Source: JAPLKX01 sp035530195 (lineage in GTDB: Bacteria > Hydrogenedentota > Hydrogenedentia > Hydrogenedentales > SLHB01). Taken from it: a stretch of DNA of 57,678 nt. This document shows positions 7,787-16,000 of the stretch, piece after piece. Where the stretch lies: positions 1 through 57,678 of the forward strand of contig DATKVG010000120.1 in NCBI GenBank assembly GCA_035530195.1. Direction: 5' to 3'. The position numbers and the translations under genes are program-made. The notes under the pieces are model-generated. The model did no database searches and was not told the origin of the DNA. It saw only the letters and a program-made list of their open reading frames with translations. Position 1 is the stretch's first letter, and each line of letters begins with the position of its first letter.

Positions 7787-9065
7787 CGCACGGCTCTCGC
7801 GCCGCGGGTTCCTCAAATCCGCCGCGGCCGCCGTCGCGTTCCCCAACATCATCCCGGGGTCCGTCCTCGGGCTCAACGGCGCCGTCGCGCCCAGCAACCG
7901 AATCGTCATGGCGTCCATCGGCGTCAACGGGATGGGCACCGCCGACATGCAGGCATTCCTCGGGTGTCCCGACGCGCAAGTCGTCGCCGTCTGCGACGTC
8001 GAACGCGCACACCGAGAACGTGCTCGATCCATCGTCGAAGAACACTATGGCGCTAAAGGATGCGACGTCTACAACGACTTCCGCGACGTCATCGCGCGCC
8101 CCGACGTCGACGCCGTTAACATCGGCACGCCCGACCACTGGCATGTCCTCATCTCCATCGCCGCAGCAAAATCCGGCAAAGACATCTACTGCGAAAAACC
8201 ACTCTCAAAAACCATCGCCGAAGGTCGCGCGCTTTGCAACGCCATCAAAAAATACGGGCGCGTGTTCCAAACCGGCACACAACTACGCTCAACAAACAAC
8301 GTCCGCTACGCATGCGAACTCGTACAAAACGGGCGAATCGGAAGAATACACACCATCCGCACATTCGTTCCCGTCGGCCCAACAAATCCCCTCGAACCCG
8401 AGCTGCCCGTTCCCGACGGGCTCGACTACGACATGTGGCTCGGCCCCGCGCCGTTCCGGCCCTACACACCCAAGCGCGTCCACTTCAGTTTCCGATACTT
8501 CTCCGACTACGCCGGCGGTACCATGACCGACCTCGGCGCACACGACAACGACATCGCTCAGTGGGGAAACGGCTCCCAACTCACCGGGCCCGTCGAAATA
8601 GATGGCCAAGGCGAGTTCCCACGCGACGGGCTCTACGATACCTGCATGAAGTTTAAAGTCACATACACCTGCAAAAACGGCGTCAAAATCATCTGCTCGA
8701 CCGACCCCAACCCGCAGGGTGTCGGTGTAAGGTTCGAAGGCTCCGAAGGCTGGATATACGTCCGCTCAGACATCGACGCAGACCCAAAATCCGTACTAAC
8801 CTCGAGCATCGGCCCAAACGATATCCACCTCTACAACAGCCTCAACCACCAGCAAAACTTCCTCGACTGCGTTAAATCACGCGCAAAAACCATCGCGCAA
8901 GAAGAAATCGGGCACCGCTCCGTATCCATATGCCACCTCGGAAACATCGCCCTCAAACTACAAAGAAAATTAAGCTGGAACCCCGACCTCGAGCAGTTCA
9001 CAAACGACGAAGAAGCAAACCGGATGCTCCTAAGCCCCATGCGGGCCCCATGGCGCCTCACATGA
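7767..9065 (+). CDS. TAT-exported Gfo/Idh/MocA-family oxidoreductase (copy 2)
   Basis: 432 residues, starting inside the DUF1080 gene (20-bp overlap), with AAGGAG at 7748-7753 somewhat far upstream. The TAT motif is SRRGFLK, with cleavage near SVLGLNG. The cofactor loop is GVNGMGTA rather than the more usual GxGxxG spacing. Then come TPDHWHV, the EKP motif (YCEKPLSKTI) and GGTMTDLGAHDNDIAQWG for the C-terminal-domain residues. It ends in RKLSWNPDLEQF and MRAPWRLT. Tight coupling to DUF1080 makes this the best candidate for the enzyme supplying the 3-keto substrate. Whether it works as a dehydrogenase with external re-oxidation or as a closed redox cycle cannot be told from sequence. Confidence 0.92.
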   Translation: MHHNRSSARLSRRGFLKSAAAAVAFPNIIPGSVLGLNGAVAPSNRIVMASIGVNGMGTADMQAFLGCPDAQVVAVCDVERAHRERARSIVEEHYGAKGCDVYNDFRDVIARPDVDAVNIGTPDHWHVLISIAAAKSGKDIYCEKPLSKTIAEGRALCNAIKKYGRVFQTGTQLRSTNNVRYACELVQNGRIGRIHTIRTFVPVGPTNPLEPELPVPDGLDYDMWLGPAPFRPYTPKRVHFSFRYFSDYAGGTMTDLGAHDNDIAQWGNGSQLTGPVEIDGQGEFPRDGLYDTCMKFKVTYTCKNGVKIICSTDPNPQGVGVRFEGSEGWIYVRSDIDADPKSVLTSSIGPNDIHLYNSLNHQQNFLDCVKSRAKTIAQEEIGHRSVSICHLGNIALKLQRKLSWNPDLEQFTNDEEANRMLLSPMRAPWRLT

Positions 9066-9095
9066 AAACCCTTCCTGATTCTCCTTCTGTCCGTC

Positions 9096-9132
9096 GTCAT
9101 TTGTCCTTTGTAATTTGTAATTTGTCCTTTAA
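9096..9132 (+). repeat. Degenerate tandem heptamers (TTTGTCC / TTTGTAA)
   Basis: About five imperfect TTTGTCC and TTTGTAA heptamers end a few bases before the GGAGG site (9136-9140) of the next Gfo/Idh gene. They are the same units as at 144-212. Confidence 0.8.
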
Positions 9133-9151
9133 ACCGGAGGTTTAGCCCAAA

Positions 9152-10456
9152 ATGGCCGCAAATCGCTCGACACGCCGCGATTTCCTCAAGAAATCCGCCG
9201 CCGCAACGCTCGGCGCCGTCGCCTTCCCCTACATCATCCCATCCAGCGCACTCGGAGCAGACGGTGCCGTCGCCCCATCCAACCGACTCGTCATGGCCAC
9301 CATCGGAACCGGCGGACAGGGTACAGGCAACATGCGACAGTTCCTCGCGCAGCCCGACGTACAAATGGTCGCCGTGTGCGACGTCGACCTTGCCCACCGA
9401 ACCCAGGCCAAAAAAATCGTCGACTCCAACTACAAAAACTCCGACTGCGCATCTTACAACGACTTCCGCGAAATCGTCGCGCGCAACGACATCGACGCCG
9501 TCTGCGTAGCCACGCCCGATTTCTGGCATTCCATCATCACCATCGCACTCGCACACAGCGGAAAAGACATCTACTGCGAAAAACCCCTCGCAAACACCAT
9601 CGCCGAAAGCCGAGCCGCACTCAACGCCGTCAACAAATACGGCCGCGTCCTCCAGACCGGCAGCCACGAACGATCCCGGGACAACGCTCGATACGCATGC
9701 GAACTCGTACGAAACGGTCGTATCGGAAAACTACACACCATCGCTATCCATCTCCCCTGGGATGGACGAGACCTCAGCTATCGGCCCGAACCTATGCCCG
9801 TGCCCGCAGGGTTCGACTACGACATGTGGCTTGGCCACACACCATGGGCGCCCTACACCGAAAAACGATGCCACTTCTTCTTCCGCTACATCCTCGAATA
9901 CTCCGGCGGCGAAGTCACCGACCGCGGCGCTCACGTCATCGACATCGGACAGCTCGGCAACAACACCGACCACACAGGACCCGTCGAAATATCCGGAAAA
10001 GGCGAATTCATCCGTGACAGCCTGTTCGACTGCGCTACCAAATACCAGTTCGACTTCACCTACGCCAACGGCGTCAAAATGAAATGCACCGACGAATGGC
10101 CGCGCGGCCTCCGATTCGAAGGCGACGACGGCTGGGTATTCATCCACATCCACGGCGGCGAACTCGAAGCCAGCAAACCAAGCCTCCTACAGGAAAAAAT
10201 CGGGCCCGAAGAAGTCCACCTCGGCAGAAGCCCCGGCCATCACCGCGACTTCCTCAACTGCGTAAAATCACGAAACCAACCCATGGCCCGCGCAGAAGTC
10301 GGGCACCACTCCGCTACCATGTGCCACCTCGCTAACATCGCCATGCTCACCGGCCGCACACTCAAATGGGACCCCGAAAAAGAAATCATCACAAACGACG
10401 AAGAAGCAAACAAAATGACCGCCCGCGCAATGCGCGCACCATGGAAACTAACCTAA
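9152..10456 (+). CDS. TAT-exported Gfo/Idh/MocA-family oxidoreductase (copy 3)
   Basis: 434 residues from ATG 9152, with GGAGG at 9136-9140. The TAT signal is TRRDFLKKSAAATLGA, with the same IIPSSALGADGAVAPSNRL junction as copy 1, showing recent common origin. The NAD(P) loop is GTGGQGTG. Then come TPDFWHS, YCEKPLANTI and GGEVTDRGAHVIDIGQLG. It ends in RTLKWDPEKEIITNDEEAN and MRAPWKLT. It is closest in layout to copy 1 but has FWH in place of HWH in the active-site region and diverges in the substrate-binding sheet, so the tandem set may cover different linkages or sugars. Confidence 0.92.
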   Translation: MAANRSTRRDFLKKSAAATLGAVAFPYIIPSSALGADGAVAPSNRLVMATIGTGGQGTGNMRQFLAQPDVQMVAVCDVDLAHRTQAKKIVDSNYKNSDCASYNDFREIVARNDIDAVCVATPDFWHSIITIALAHSGKDIYCEKPLANTIAESRAALNAVNKYGRVLQTGSHERSRDNARYACELVRNGRIGKLHTIAIHLPWDGRDLSYRPEPMPVPAGFDYDMWLGHTPWAPYTEKRCHFFFRYILEYSGGEVTDRGAHVIDIGQLGNNTDHTGPVEISGKGEFIRDSLFDCATKYQFDFTYANGVKMKCTDEWPRGLRFEGDDGWVFIHIHGGELEASKPSLLQEKIGPEEVHLGRSPGHHRDFLNCVKSRNQPMARAEVGHHSATMCHLANIAMLTGRTLKWDPEKEIITNDEEANKMTARAMRAPWKLT

Positions 10457-10459
10457 GCG

Positions 10460-10485
10460 AAAAACGGGTGTCTGTCCCCGCTTTT
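10460..10485 (+). repeat. Collapsed REPIN-like unit
   Basis: AAAAACGGG is joined directly to TGTCTGTCCCCGCTTTT. These are the two outer ends of the 62-bp hairpins at 22909 and 50402 with the middle 36 bases missing. It lies just after the copy 3 stop codon. Confidence 0.7.
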
Positions 10486-10513
10486 CCCCAAGTTGAATCA
10501 CAGTCGATCAATC

Positions 10514-10537
10514 ATAGGTCCCATAGGCCCCATTTGT
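10514..10537 (+). repeat. Short degenerate repeat (ATAGGTCCC type)
   Basis: Two to three imperfect ATAGGTCCC/ATAGGCCCC units lie upstream of the isomerase gene. Larger arrays of the same type are at 11533-11580 and 19491-19535. Confidence 0.6.
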
Positions 10538-10579
10538 CGCAACGTTGCACGTCGCACTAAAAAAACAGGAGATCGCAAA

Positions 10580-11434
10580 ATGAAACCGCTACTCGTAACA
10601 ACCGCCGCTACCCTCATCCTCGCCACCGGCGTCTCATTCGCACAACCCGCCGGCACGCCGAACGCCGAAAAACTCGGATGGCGGCTCGCATGCCAGGCCT
10701 ACTCATTCAACCACTTCACCTTCTTCGAGGCCGTCGACAAAACCGCCGCCACCGGCTGCAAATACATCGAAGCATACCCCGGCCAGAAACTCAGCCCCGA
10801 AAAACCTGACGTCGTATTCAACCACAACGCACCACAAGACGTGCTCGACGCCGTCAAGGCCAAGCTCGCCGCCGCCGGCGTCACACTCGTCAACTACGGC
10901 GTCGTTGAACTGACCGCAAACGAAGCCGAAGACCGCAAAGTGTTTGACTTCGCCAAAAAAATGGGCATCGAAACAATCGTTTCCGAACCCGCCCCAGGAG
11001 ACATGGATACCGTCCAGAAACTCGTCAAGGAATACGGCATCCCCGTCGCCATTCACAACCACCCCAAACCCACCAAATACTGGGATCCCGCGCGCGTCCT
11101 CGCCGCCGTCGAGGGACGCCAAGGCATCGGCTCATGCGCGGACACCGGACACTGGATGCGTTCCGGCGTAAACCCCCTCCAGGCACTCCAGATGCTCAAC
11201 GGTAAAATCGTATCCTTCCACCTCAAAGACCTCAACGAAGCCAGCAAAGACGCCCACGACGTCGTTTGGGGAACCGGCAAGGCCGACGTGAAAGCGCTCC
11301 TCGCCGAAATGAAAAAACAAGGGTTCAAAGGCGTTTTCTCGATCGAATACGAATACAACTGGGACAACTCCGTACCCGATATCACCCAATGCGTCGCCGC
11401 ATTCGACCAGTTCGCCGCCGAACTGCAGAAATAA
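10580..11434 (+). CDS. Secreted sugar isomerase/epimerase-like TIM-barrel protein
   Basis: ATG 10580 follows CAGGAG (10566-10571) and opens a signal peptide ending near SFAQPAG; longer in-frame starts would read through a repeat. The 284-residue product is a xylose-isomerase-like (AP-endonuclease 2) barrel: WRLACQAYSFN at strand 1, YIEAYPGQKL, then the metal-site regions SCADTGHWMRSGVNP, VSFHLKDLNE and FSIEYEYNWDN. Homologues beside DUF1080 and Gfo/Idh genes act on 3-keto-sugars as lyases or epimerases. Export together with TAT enzymes fits a fully periplasmic route. The alternative is a plain hydroxypyruvate-isomerase-like enzyme, but the signal peptide argues against a cytosolic role. Confidence 0.85.
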   Translation: MKPLLVTTAATLILATGVSFAQPAGTPNAEKLGWRLACQAYSFNHFTFFEAVDKTAATGCKYIEAYPGQKLSPEKPDVVFNHNAPQDVLDAVKAKLAAAGVTLVNYGVVELTANEAEDRKVFDFAKKMGIETIVSEPAPGDMDTVQKLVKEYGIPVAIHNHPKPTKYWDPARVLAAVEGRQGIGSCADTGHWMRSGVNPLQALQMLNGKIVSFHLKDLNEASKDAHDVVWGTGKADVKALLAEMKKQGFKGVFSIEYEYNWDNSVPDITQCVAAFDQFAAELQK

Positions 11435-11450
11435 CCTCGTAGACGCCGTA

Positions 11451-11482
11451 TGGGTCCGATCGGTCCGATCCGTCCGATCTGT
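11451..11482 (+). repeat. Degenerate tandem repeat (GTCCGATCC type)
   Basis: Four copies of a GTCCGATC(C/G)-type 8-9-mer begin shortly after the isomerase stop codon. Confidence 0.85.
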
Positions 11483-11532
11483 CCTTCGGGTCCCTTGGAT
11501 CATTCGGGCGCCCCGCTTGTGCTTTTCGCAAG

Positions 11533-11580
11533 TGTCTCATAGGTCCCATCCGTCTCATAGGTCCCATTGGTCCCATTGGC
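11533..11580 (+). repeat. Degenerate tandem repeat (GTCTCATAGGTCCCAT type)
   Basis: Five units alternating GTCTCATAG and GTCCCATTG/GTCCCATCC end right at the -35 box of the following promoter, so the array lies immediately upstream of RNA polymerase contacts. Confidence 0.8.
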
Positions 11581-11584
11581 CCGC

Positions 11585-11614
11585 TTGAGCCCAATCCACC
11601 ATTTGTTGTATAGT
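11585..11614 (+). promoter_or_regulatory. Sigma-70-type promoter of the Gfo/Idh-cytochrome unit
   Basis: TTGAGC (11585-11590), an 18-base spacer and TATAGT (11609-11614), a five-of-six -10 box. The start would be near 11621, about 37 bases before ATG 11658. Together with the terminator at 16698-16731 it frames a four-gene unit. Confidence 0.55.
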
Positions 11615-11657
11615 TTATGTGGTTCTCGGAGAAGCTCCGCAACGCATAGGTGATGTT

Positions 11658-13121
11658 ATGAAAAAGAAGCAAAAGAAAAGTTCCGGTCTCAATAAAAACC
11701 ACCCCGGTACCACCCGCCGAGGGTTCCTCGCTACCACCGCAGCCGGTGCCGGCCTGTTCCTCGTAGGCAAGGCCGCCGCACAAGACGCCGCCGCACCCCC
11801 GCCGCCGGTCGAACCCGCGCCCGCCGTCCCTGCCGCCGAAGCCGCACCGGCCCCTGCGCCCGCGCCCGCACCCGCCATCATCGAGCGCACGCCCGACACA
11901 CTTAACATCGCCATCATCGGCACCGGCGCCGAAGGCCAGGTCCTCCTCGAGGCCATGTCCAAGATACCCGGCCTCCGGTTCAAAGCCGTATGCGACATCT
12001 GGCAGAAGTACAACCAAAAAATCGGTGTCGGCCGCCTCAAAAAAACCGGACACATCGTCAACGCCTACGAAGACTACCGAGAAATGCTCGACAACGAAAA
12101 AGACCTCGACGCCGTCGTCATCGCCACACCCGATTTCGTACACGCCGAGCACGCCATCGCATGCATGAAGGCCGGACTACACGTATACTGCGAAAAAGAA
12201 ATGTCCAACAGCCTCGAAAAAGCACGGCAGATGGTTCTCGCCTCCCGCGAAACCGGCAAGCTGCTCCAGATCGGGCACCAGCGACGAAGCAACCCACGCT
12301 ACCACCACGCCATCAACCGCGTGCTCCACGAGCAGAAACTCATCGGCCGCCTCACCCAGGGGTTCGCCCAGTGGAACAGAGCCAAGAGCGTAGACCTCGG
12401 CTTCCCCAAGAATGCCCCAATCCCCCCCGAAACCCTCGAAAAATACGGCTACGAGTCCATGGACCATTTCCGCAACTGGCGGTGGTATAAAAAGTACGGC
12501 GGCGGCCCCATCGTCGACCTCGGCAGCCACCAGATCGACATTTTCACGTGGGTTTACGAGACCACTCCGAAATCCGTCATCGCATGCGGCGGCATCGACT
12601 TCTACACGCACCACGAGTGGTACGACAACGTTATGGCCATCTTCGACTACGACAGCCCCGACGGCACCACTCGAGCCTTCTACCAAGTACTCACAACCAC
12701 CAGCAACGGCGGCTTCTACGAAAGCTTCAGCGGCGAATTCGGTACACTCGTCATCTCCGAAGTACCGCCTCGCGGCGACCATGTGTTCCGGGAACAAATC
12801 GCGCCCGAATGGGACCAATACGCCAAGCAGGGCCTCATCCTGATGCCCGACGAGCCCGCCAGCCAGAAAGCCAAGACGCGAAATACCGTCATCGACACGC
12901 GCGTCTCACCCGAACCCGACAAGTGGATTCTCCCCGTCATACTCAACAAGCCCGCTCACCAGCCGCATCTCGAGAACTTCTTCGACGCCATCCGAAACGG
13001 CGTGCCGCTCAATTGCCCTGGCGAAATCGGGTACGAAACCGCCGTCGCCGTGCTCAAGGTCAACGACGCCGTCGAAGCCGGGCAGAAGCTTCACTTCCAG
13101 CCTCAGGAGTTCCTCGTGTGA
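11658..13121 (+). CDS. TAT-exported Gfo/Idh/MocA-family oxidoreductase linked to cytochromes (copy 4)
   Basis: 487 residues from ATG 11658. The N-terminus has a basic lysine patch, then TTRRGFLATTAAGAGLFLVG (TAT) and an Ala/Pro-rich linker of about 45 residues, absent from the other copies, that could tether the domain. The Rossmann loop is GTGAEGQV. The usual EKP is EKEM (YCEKEMSNSL), an unusual change at the catalytic-lysine motif although the Lys itself is kept. GGGPIVDLGSHQIDIFTW supplies the D..H..D residues. Its last four bases (GTGA) are shared with the start of a heptahaem cytochrome c, so expression is coupled. I infer a substrate-oxidising subunit that passes electrons to the cytochrome instead of regenerating its cofactor internally. 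Confidence 0.9.
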   Translation: MKKKQKKSSGLNKNHPGTTRRGFLATTAAGAGLFLVGKAAAQDAAAPPPPVEPAPAVPAAEAAPAPAPAPAPAIIERTPDTLNIAIIGTGAEGQVLLEAMSKIPGLRFKAVCDIWQKYNQKIGVGRLKKTGHIVNAYEDYREMLDNEKDLDAVVIATPDFVHAEHAIACMKAGLHVYCEKEMSNSLEKARQMVLASRETGKLLQIGHQRRSNPRYHHAINRVLHEQKLIGRLTQGFAQWNRAKSVDLGFPKNAPIPPETLEKYGYESMDHFRNWRWYKKYGGGPIVDLGSHQIDIFTWVYETTPKSVIACGGIDFYTHHEWYDNVMAIFDYDSPDGTTRAFYQVLTTTSNGGFYESFSGEFGTLVISEVPPRGDHVFREQIAPEWDQYAKQGLILMPDEPASQKAKTRNTVIDTRVSPEPDKWILPVILNKPAHQPHLENFFDAIRNGVPLNCPGEIGYETAVAVLKVNDAVEAGQKLHFQPQEFLV

Positions 13122-15214
13122 AAAACGTAGTGGTGGGAACATTAGTCGTTGCAGTGGTGGCGGCGGGAGCAGCGGGAGCAGCCGAATACAAGGGGCCTCG
13201 AAAGTCTACCGTTACCGACGGCAGCCTCTCGGGCGCCGCACACCTCATTCCGCTGTTCACCGACGAATGGGAAAAAATACTCCCCACCGATCGACCCGCA
13301 AAACCGTTCTCCTCAAAAATGACCTGCGGCGATTGCCACAACTACCTAACCGTCGCCGGCGGCTGGCACTTCAACTCCTCGACCGGCATGGCCGACCCCG
13401 GACGCCTCGGCGAACCTTGGATACTCGCCGACGATTGGACCGGCACCCAGATCCCCATCTCATACCGCGGCTGGCCCGACATCTGGAAACCCGAAGACCT
13501 CGGTATCACCCAGTGGGAATTCGTCAAACGGTTCGGCCACCACCTGCCCGGCGGCGACATGGCCGACAAAGAAGACGATCCCATCGACCCCGACGCACGC
13601 TGGGAAATCTCCGGCCACGTCGACGCCAACTGCCTCGCCTGCCACAACGCCGCACCCGAACAGAATCCTACCGAATGGACCCTCCAGCTCGGCCGCGAAA
13701 ACTTCAAATGGGCCGCTACCGCCTCGAGCGGGCTCGCTACCGTCCGCTACATGGCCGCAAACCTCCCCGTCTGGTTCGACCCCTACATTGGAAACCCCGA
13801 CAACTCTTGGGCCGCGCCTCCCAGGGTCGATTACAACCCCGCTAAGTTCGATGCCAAAAGGCTCGTATTCTTCAACGTCACCAAAAAACCGCCCGCCCAG
13901 CGATGCTACTACTGCCACTCCACAGCCCCCGCGCAACTCGACGAGGCCACGTTCTGGCACAACGACCAGGACGTACACCTCGCCGCAGGCCTCACCTGCA
14001 CCGACTGCCACCGAAACGGCATCGACCACAACATCGTCCGCGGGTATGAAGGCGAACCCGGCGTCTCCACCGAACTCTCCTGCAAAGGCTGCCACCTCGG
14101 CGAAAAGGCCGGCCTCGGAGGCCGGATGGGCGCGCCACGCCCGCTCCACAAAAACCTCCCGCCGGTTCATCTCGAAAAAATCGCCTGCACCGCATGCCAC
14201 TCCACACCCGTCGACGGTTTCGAGCCCGAGCGCGTAAAAACCGCTCGCGCAAACCGCCTCGGCATCCACGGCGCCGCACGATGGGACACCGAACTCCCCT
14301 ACATCCAGGCCCCCGTTTACGTCCGCGCCGAAAACGGCAAAATCGAGCCCCGCGAAATGATGTTCCCCGCGTTCTGGGGCGTCTTGGAAGGCTCAGCCAT
14401 CAAGCCACTCCCGTTCAAAGTCGCTTCCGCCGCCGTTGATGAAGTCCGATGGGCCGCCGAAGAAGCCGCCGCAGAAGCTGCCGCCGCAGAAGCCGCTGCT
14501 GCGGAAGCCGCCGCCAAGGAGGCCGCCGAAAAAGCCGCAGTCGAAGCCGCCAAAGAAGCCGCCGCGGAGACCACCGCTCAACCTGACGACGCCGCTGCCA
14601 CCACTGAAGAAGCCGCCGTGGCCCCCGAACCCGCTGACACCCCCCAGGCGGAACAACCCGCTGACGAAGAGGCCCCCGCCGAAGAACCCGAGCCCGAACC
14701 CGAGCCCGAAGTCATCATCGAGCCGCTCACCGAACAACAAATCGTCCTGGTGCTCGCCGGACTCGCAAAAACCATCGAAGGCGAGCCCGTATACGTCGCC
14801 GGCGGGAAAGCCTACAAGCTCGACGGCGAAAACCTCGCCCCCTTCGACAACCCCGCCGGCGAGCCGCGCAGTTGGGCCGTCGCACATGACGTAAAACCCG
14901 CCGCAGAAGCACTCGGCGCTAAAGGATGCACCGACTGCCACGCCGCCGAAGCGCCGTTCTTCTTCGCCAGCCTCGACCCCGCCGCACCAACGCCCATAGG
15001 CGCCCCGGCCAAACTCACAATGATCCAGTTCCAGCAACTCGACCCCGCGTTCGTCAACGCCCTCCAGGCCGGCGTATTCCTCCGCTACGTCTTCGTCGCC
15101 GTCAGCGTCGCACTGGCAATCGTTCTCGCTCTGGCACTCGCCCACTACGGGTTCACCGCCATCGAAGGGCTCGCCCGAATCATCGTTTCCACCCACTCCA
15201 GGCAAAACCGATGA
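13118..15214 (+). CDS. Seven-haem c-type cytochrome with C-terminal membrane anchor
   Basis: Start chosen at GTG 13118, eight bases after AGGAG (13105-13109) and overlapping the Gfo/Idh stop as GTGA; the frame stays open far upstream without meaning. The 698-residue product has a signal peptide (to about residue 22) and seven CXXCH sites: six at about residues 70, 172, 263, 294, 322 and 357, and a seventh (CTDCH) near residue 620. Between the sixth and seventh is a long low-complexity segment of Ala/Glu then Glu/Pro repeats (about 440-545). A single hydrophobic segment near the end (VFVAVSVALAIVLALALAH) should anchor it in the inner membrane with the haems outside. With the next gene it forms a likely quinone-to-haem wire. 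Substrate-side reductases such as nitrite reductase carry recognisable motifs that I do not see. Confidence 0.9.
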   Translation: MKNVVVGTLVVAVVAAGAAGAAEYKGPRKSTVTDGSLSGAAHLIPLFTDEWEKILPTDRPAKPFSSKMTCGDCHNYLTVAGGWHFNSSTGMADPGRLGEPWILADDWTGTQIPISYRGWPDIWKPEDLGITQWEFVKRFGHHLPGGDMADKEDDPIDPDARWEISGHVDANCLACHNAAPEQNPTEWTLQLGRENFKWAATASSGLATVRYMAANLPVWFDPYIGNPDNSWAAPPRVDYNPAKFDAKRLVFFNVTKKPPAQRCYYCHSTAPAQLDEATFWHNDQDVHLAAGLTCTDCHRNGIDHNIVRGYEGEPGVSTELSCKGCHLGEKAGLGGRMGAPRPLHKNLPPVHLEKIACTACHSTPVDGFEPERVKTARANRLGIHGAARWDTELPYIQAPVYVRAENGKIEPREMMFPAFWGVLEGSAIKPLPFKVASAAVDEVRWAAEEAAAEAAAAEAAAAEAAAKEAAEKAAVEAAKEAAAETTAQPDDAAATTEEAAVAPEPADTPQAEQPADEEAPAEEPEPEPEPEVIIEPLTEQQIVLVLAGLAKTIEGEPVYVAGGKAYKLDGENLAPFDNPAGEPRSWAVAHDVKPAAEALGAKGCTDCHAAEAPFFFASLDPAAPTPIGAPAKLTMIQFQQLDPAFVNALQAGVFLRYVFVAVSVALAIVLALALAHYGFTAIEGLARIIVSTHSRQNR

Positions 15215-15233
15215 GCCCACGGAAGGAACCAAT

Positions 15234-15944
15234 ATGTTCAAACTCATCACGCTGATAGGCATCGGGGCCACACTCCTCGCCATCGCCGCGCACTTCGCAA
15301 TCTTCGGCCCCAAACGAACAAACAACAAAGTCCGGCGATCCGTACGCCGGTTCGGCGCGCTCGAAATCCTCGTACACGCGCTCACCGTACTGGCATTCCT
15401 CGTTCTCGCCGCCACCGGACTCTGGGCCATAGTCAACGGCCAACCCCTCCGCGCAAACCTCTGGTTCCTTCACGTCATCCTCGGCCCCGCCTTCATCCTG
15501 GGCCTCACCGTACTGATCCTCTCATGGGCCCGCGACTGCGCCTTCGAACCATGCGACTGGCAGTGGGCAAAACGGTTTGGCGGATACCTCTGGGGCGACA
15601 AACACGCACCCGCCACACGCTTTAACGCCGGCCAGAAAGGTTACTTCTGGGCCGTCGGCGCCCTCGCACTCGTCACACTCGTCACCGGGTTCGGCCGCGT
15701 CGTGCCCGTCCTCGGCACCACCGGCCAGGATCTCCTCCTCTGGGGGCACCGCCTCGGCGCGCTCGCGTTCATCCTCGCCGGCATCGCCCACCTCTACCTC
15801 GGCACACTCGCAAACCCCGGCACTCTCACCGCAATGATTACAGGAAAAGTGACTCCACAATGGGCCGAAGACCATCACCCGCTGTGGGTTACGGATACAA
15901 CGGCCGGCCCAATCCGCGGCCAAAAATCGTTTGAACAAAAATAG
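15234..15944 (+). CDS. Cytochrome b subunit, formate dehydrogenase gamma-like
   Basis: Twenty bases after the cytochrome c stop, with GGAAGGA at 15220. The 236-residue protein has about five membrane helices (residues 3-22, 43-66, 74-98, 136-158, 168-192). NAGQKGYFW at about 131-139 is a hallmark of FdnI-type di-haem cytochrome b subunits. His48, His80, His172 and His186 are candidate haem ligands. Such subunits exchange electrons with the quinone pool and dock to a periplasmic partner. No formate dehydrogenase catalytic subunit is nearby; the partner here is the heptahaem protein. The direction could be substrate to quinone (oxidation) or quinol to an acceptor; the adjacent sugar oxidoreductase favours the former. 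Confidence 0.9.
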   Translation: MFKLITLIGIGATLLAIAAHFAIFGPKRTNNKVRRSVRRFGALEILVHALTVLAFLVLAATGLWAIVNGQPLRANLWFLHVILGPAFILGLTVLILSWARDCAFEPCDWQWAKRFGGYLWGDKHAPATRFNAGQKGYFWAVGALALVTLVTGFGRVVPVLGTTGQDLLLWGHRLGALAFILAGIAHLYLGTLANPGTLTAMITGKVTPQWAEDHHPLWVTDTTAGPIRGQKSFEQK

Positions 15945-15969
15945 TCGATTTTCAGTCTATTAATACGAA

Positions 15970-15985
15970 GGCCGGAAAACCGGCC
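15970..15985 (+). promoter_or_regulatory. Hairpin directly upstream of a ribosome binding site
   Basis: GGCCGG-AAAA-CCGGCC, a six-base perfect GC stem with a tetraloop, ends three bases before AAGGAG (15989-15994) of the discoidin gene. It may act in mRNA processing or stability between cytochrome b and the last gene of the unit. Confidence 0.5.
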
Positions 15986-16000
15986 CCCAAGGAGAAGGAA

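Noticed and set aside
12548..13117. In-frame open extension upstream of the heptahaem cytochrome start
   Set aside because: It overlaps the Gfo/Idh gene in another frame, is Arg/His-rich without any domain, and the GTG at 13118 has a proper AGGAG and signal peptide.
13118..15944. Formate dehydrogenase or nitrite reductase complex
   Set aside because: The cytochrome b is FdnI-like, but there is no molybdopterin subunit, no iron-sulfur subunit and no NrfA-type CXXCK motif.
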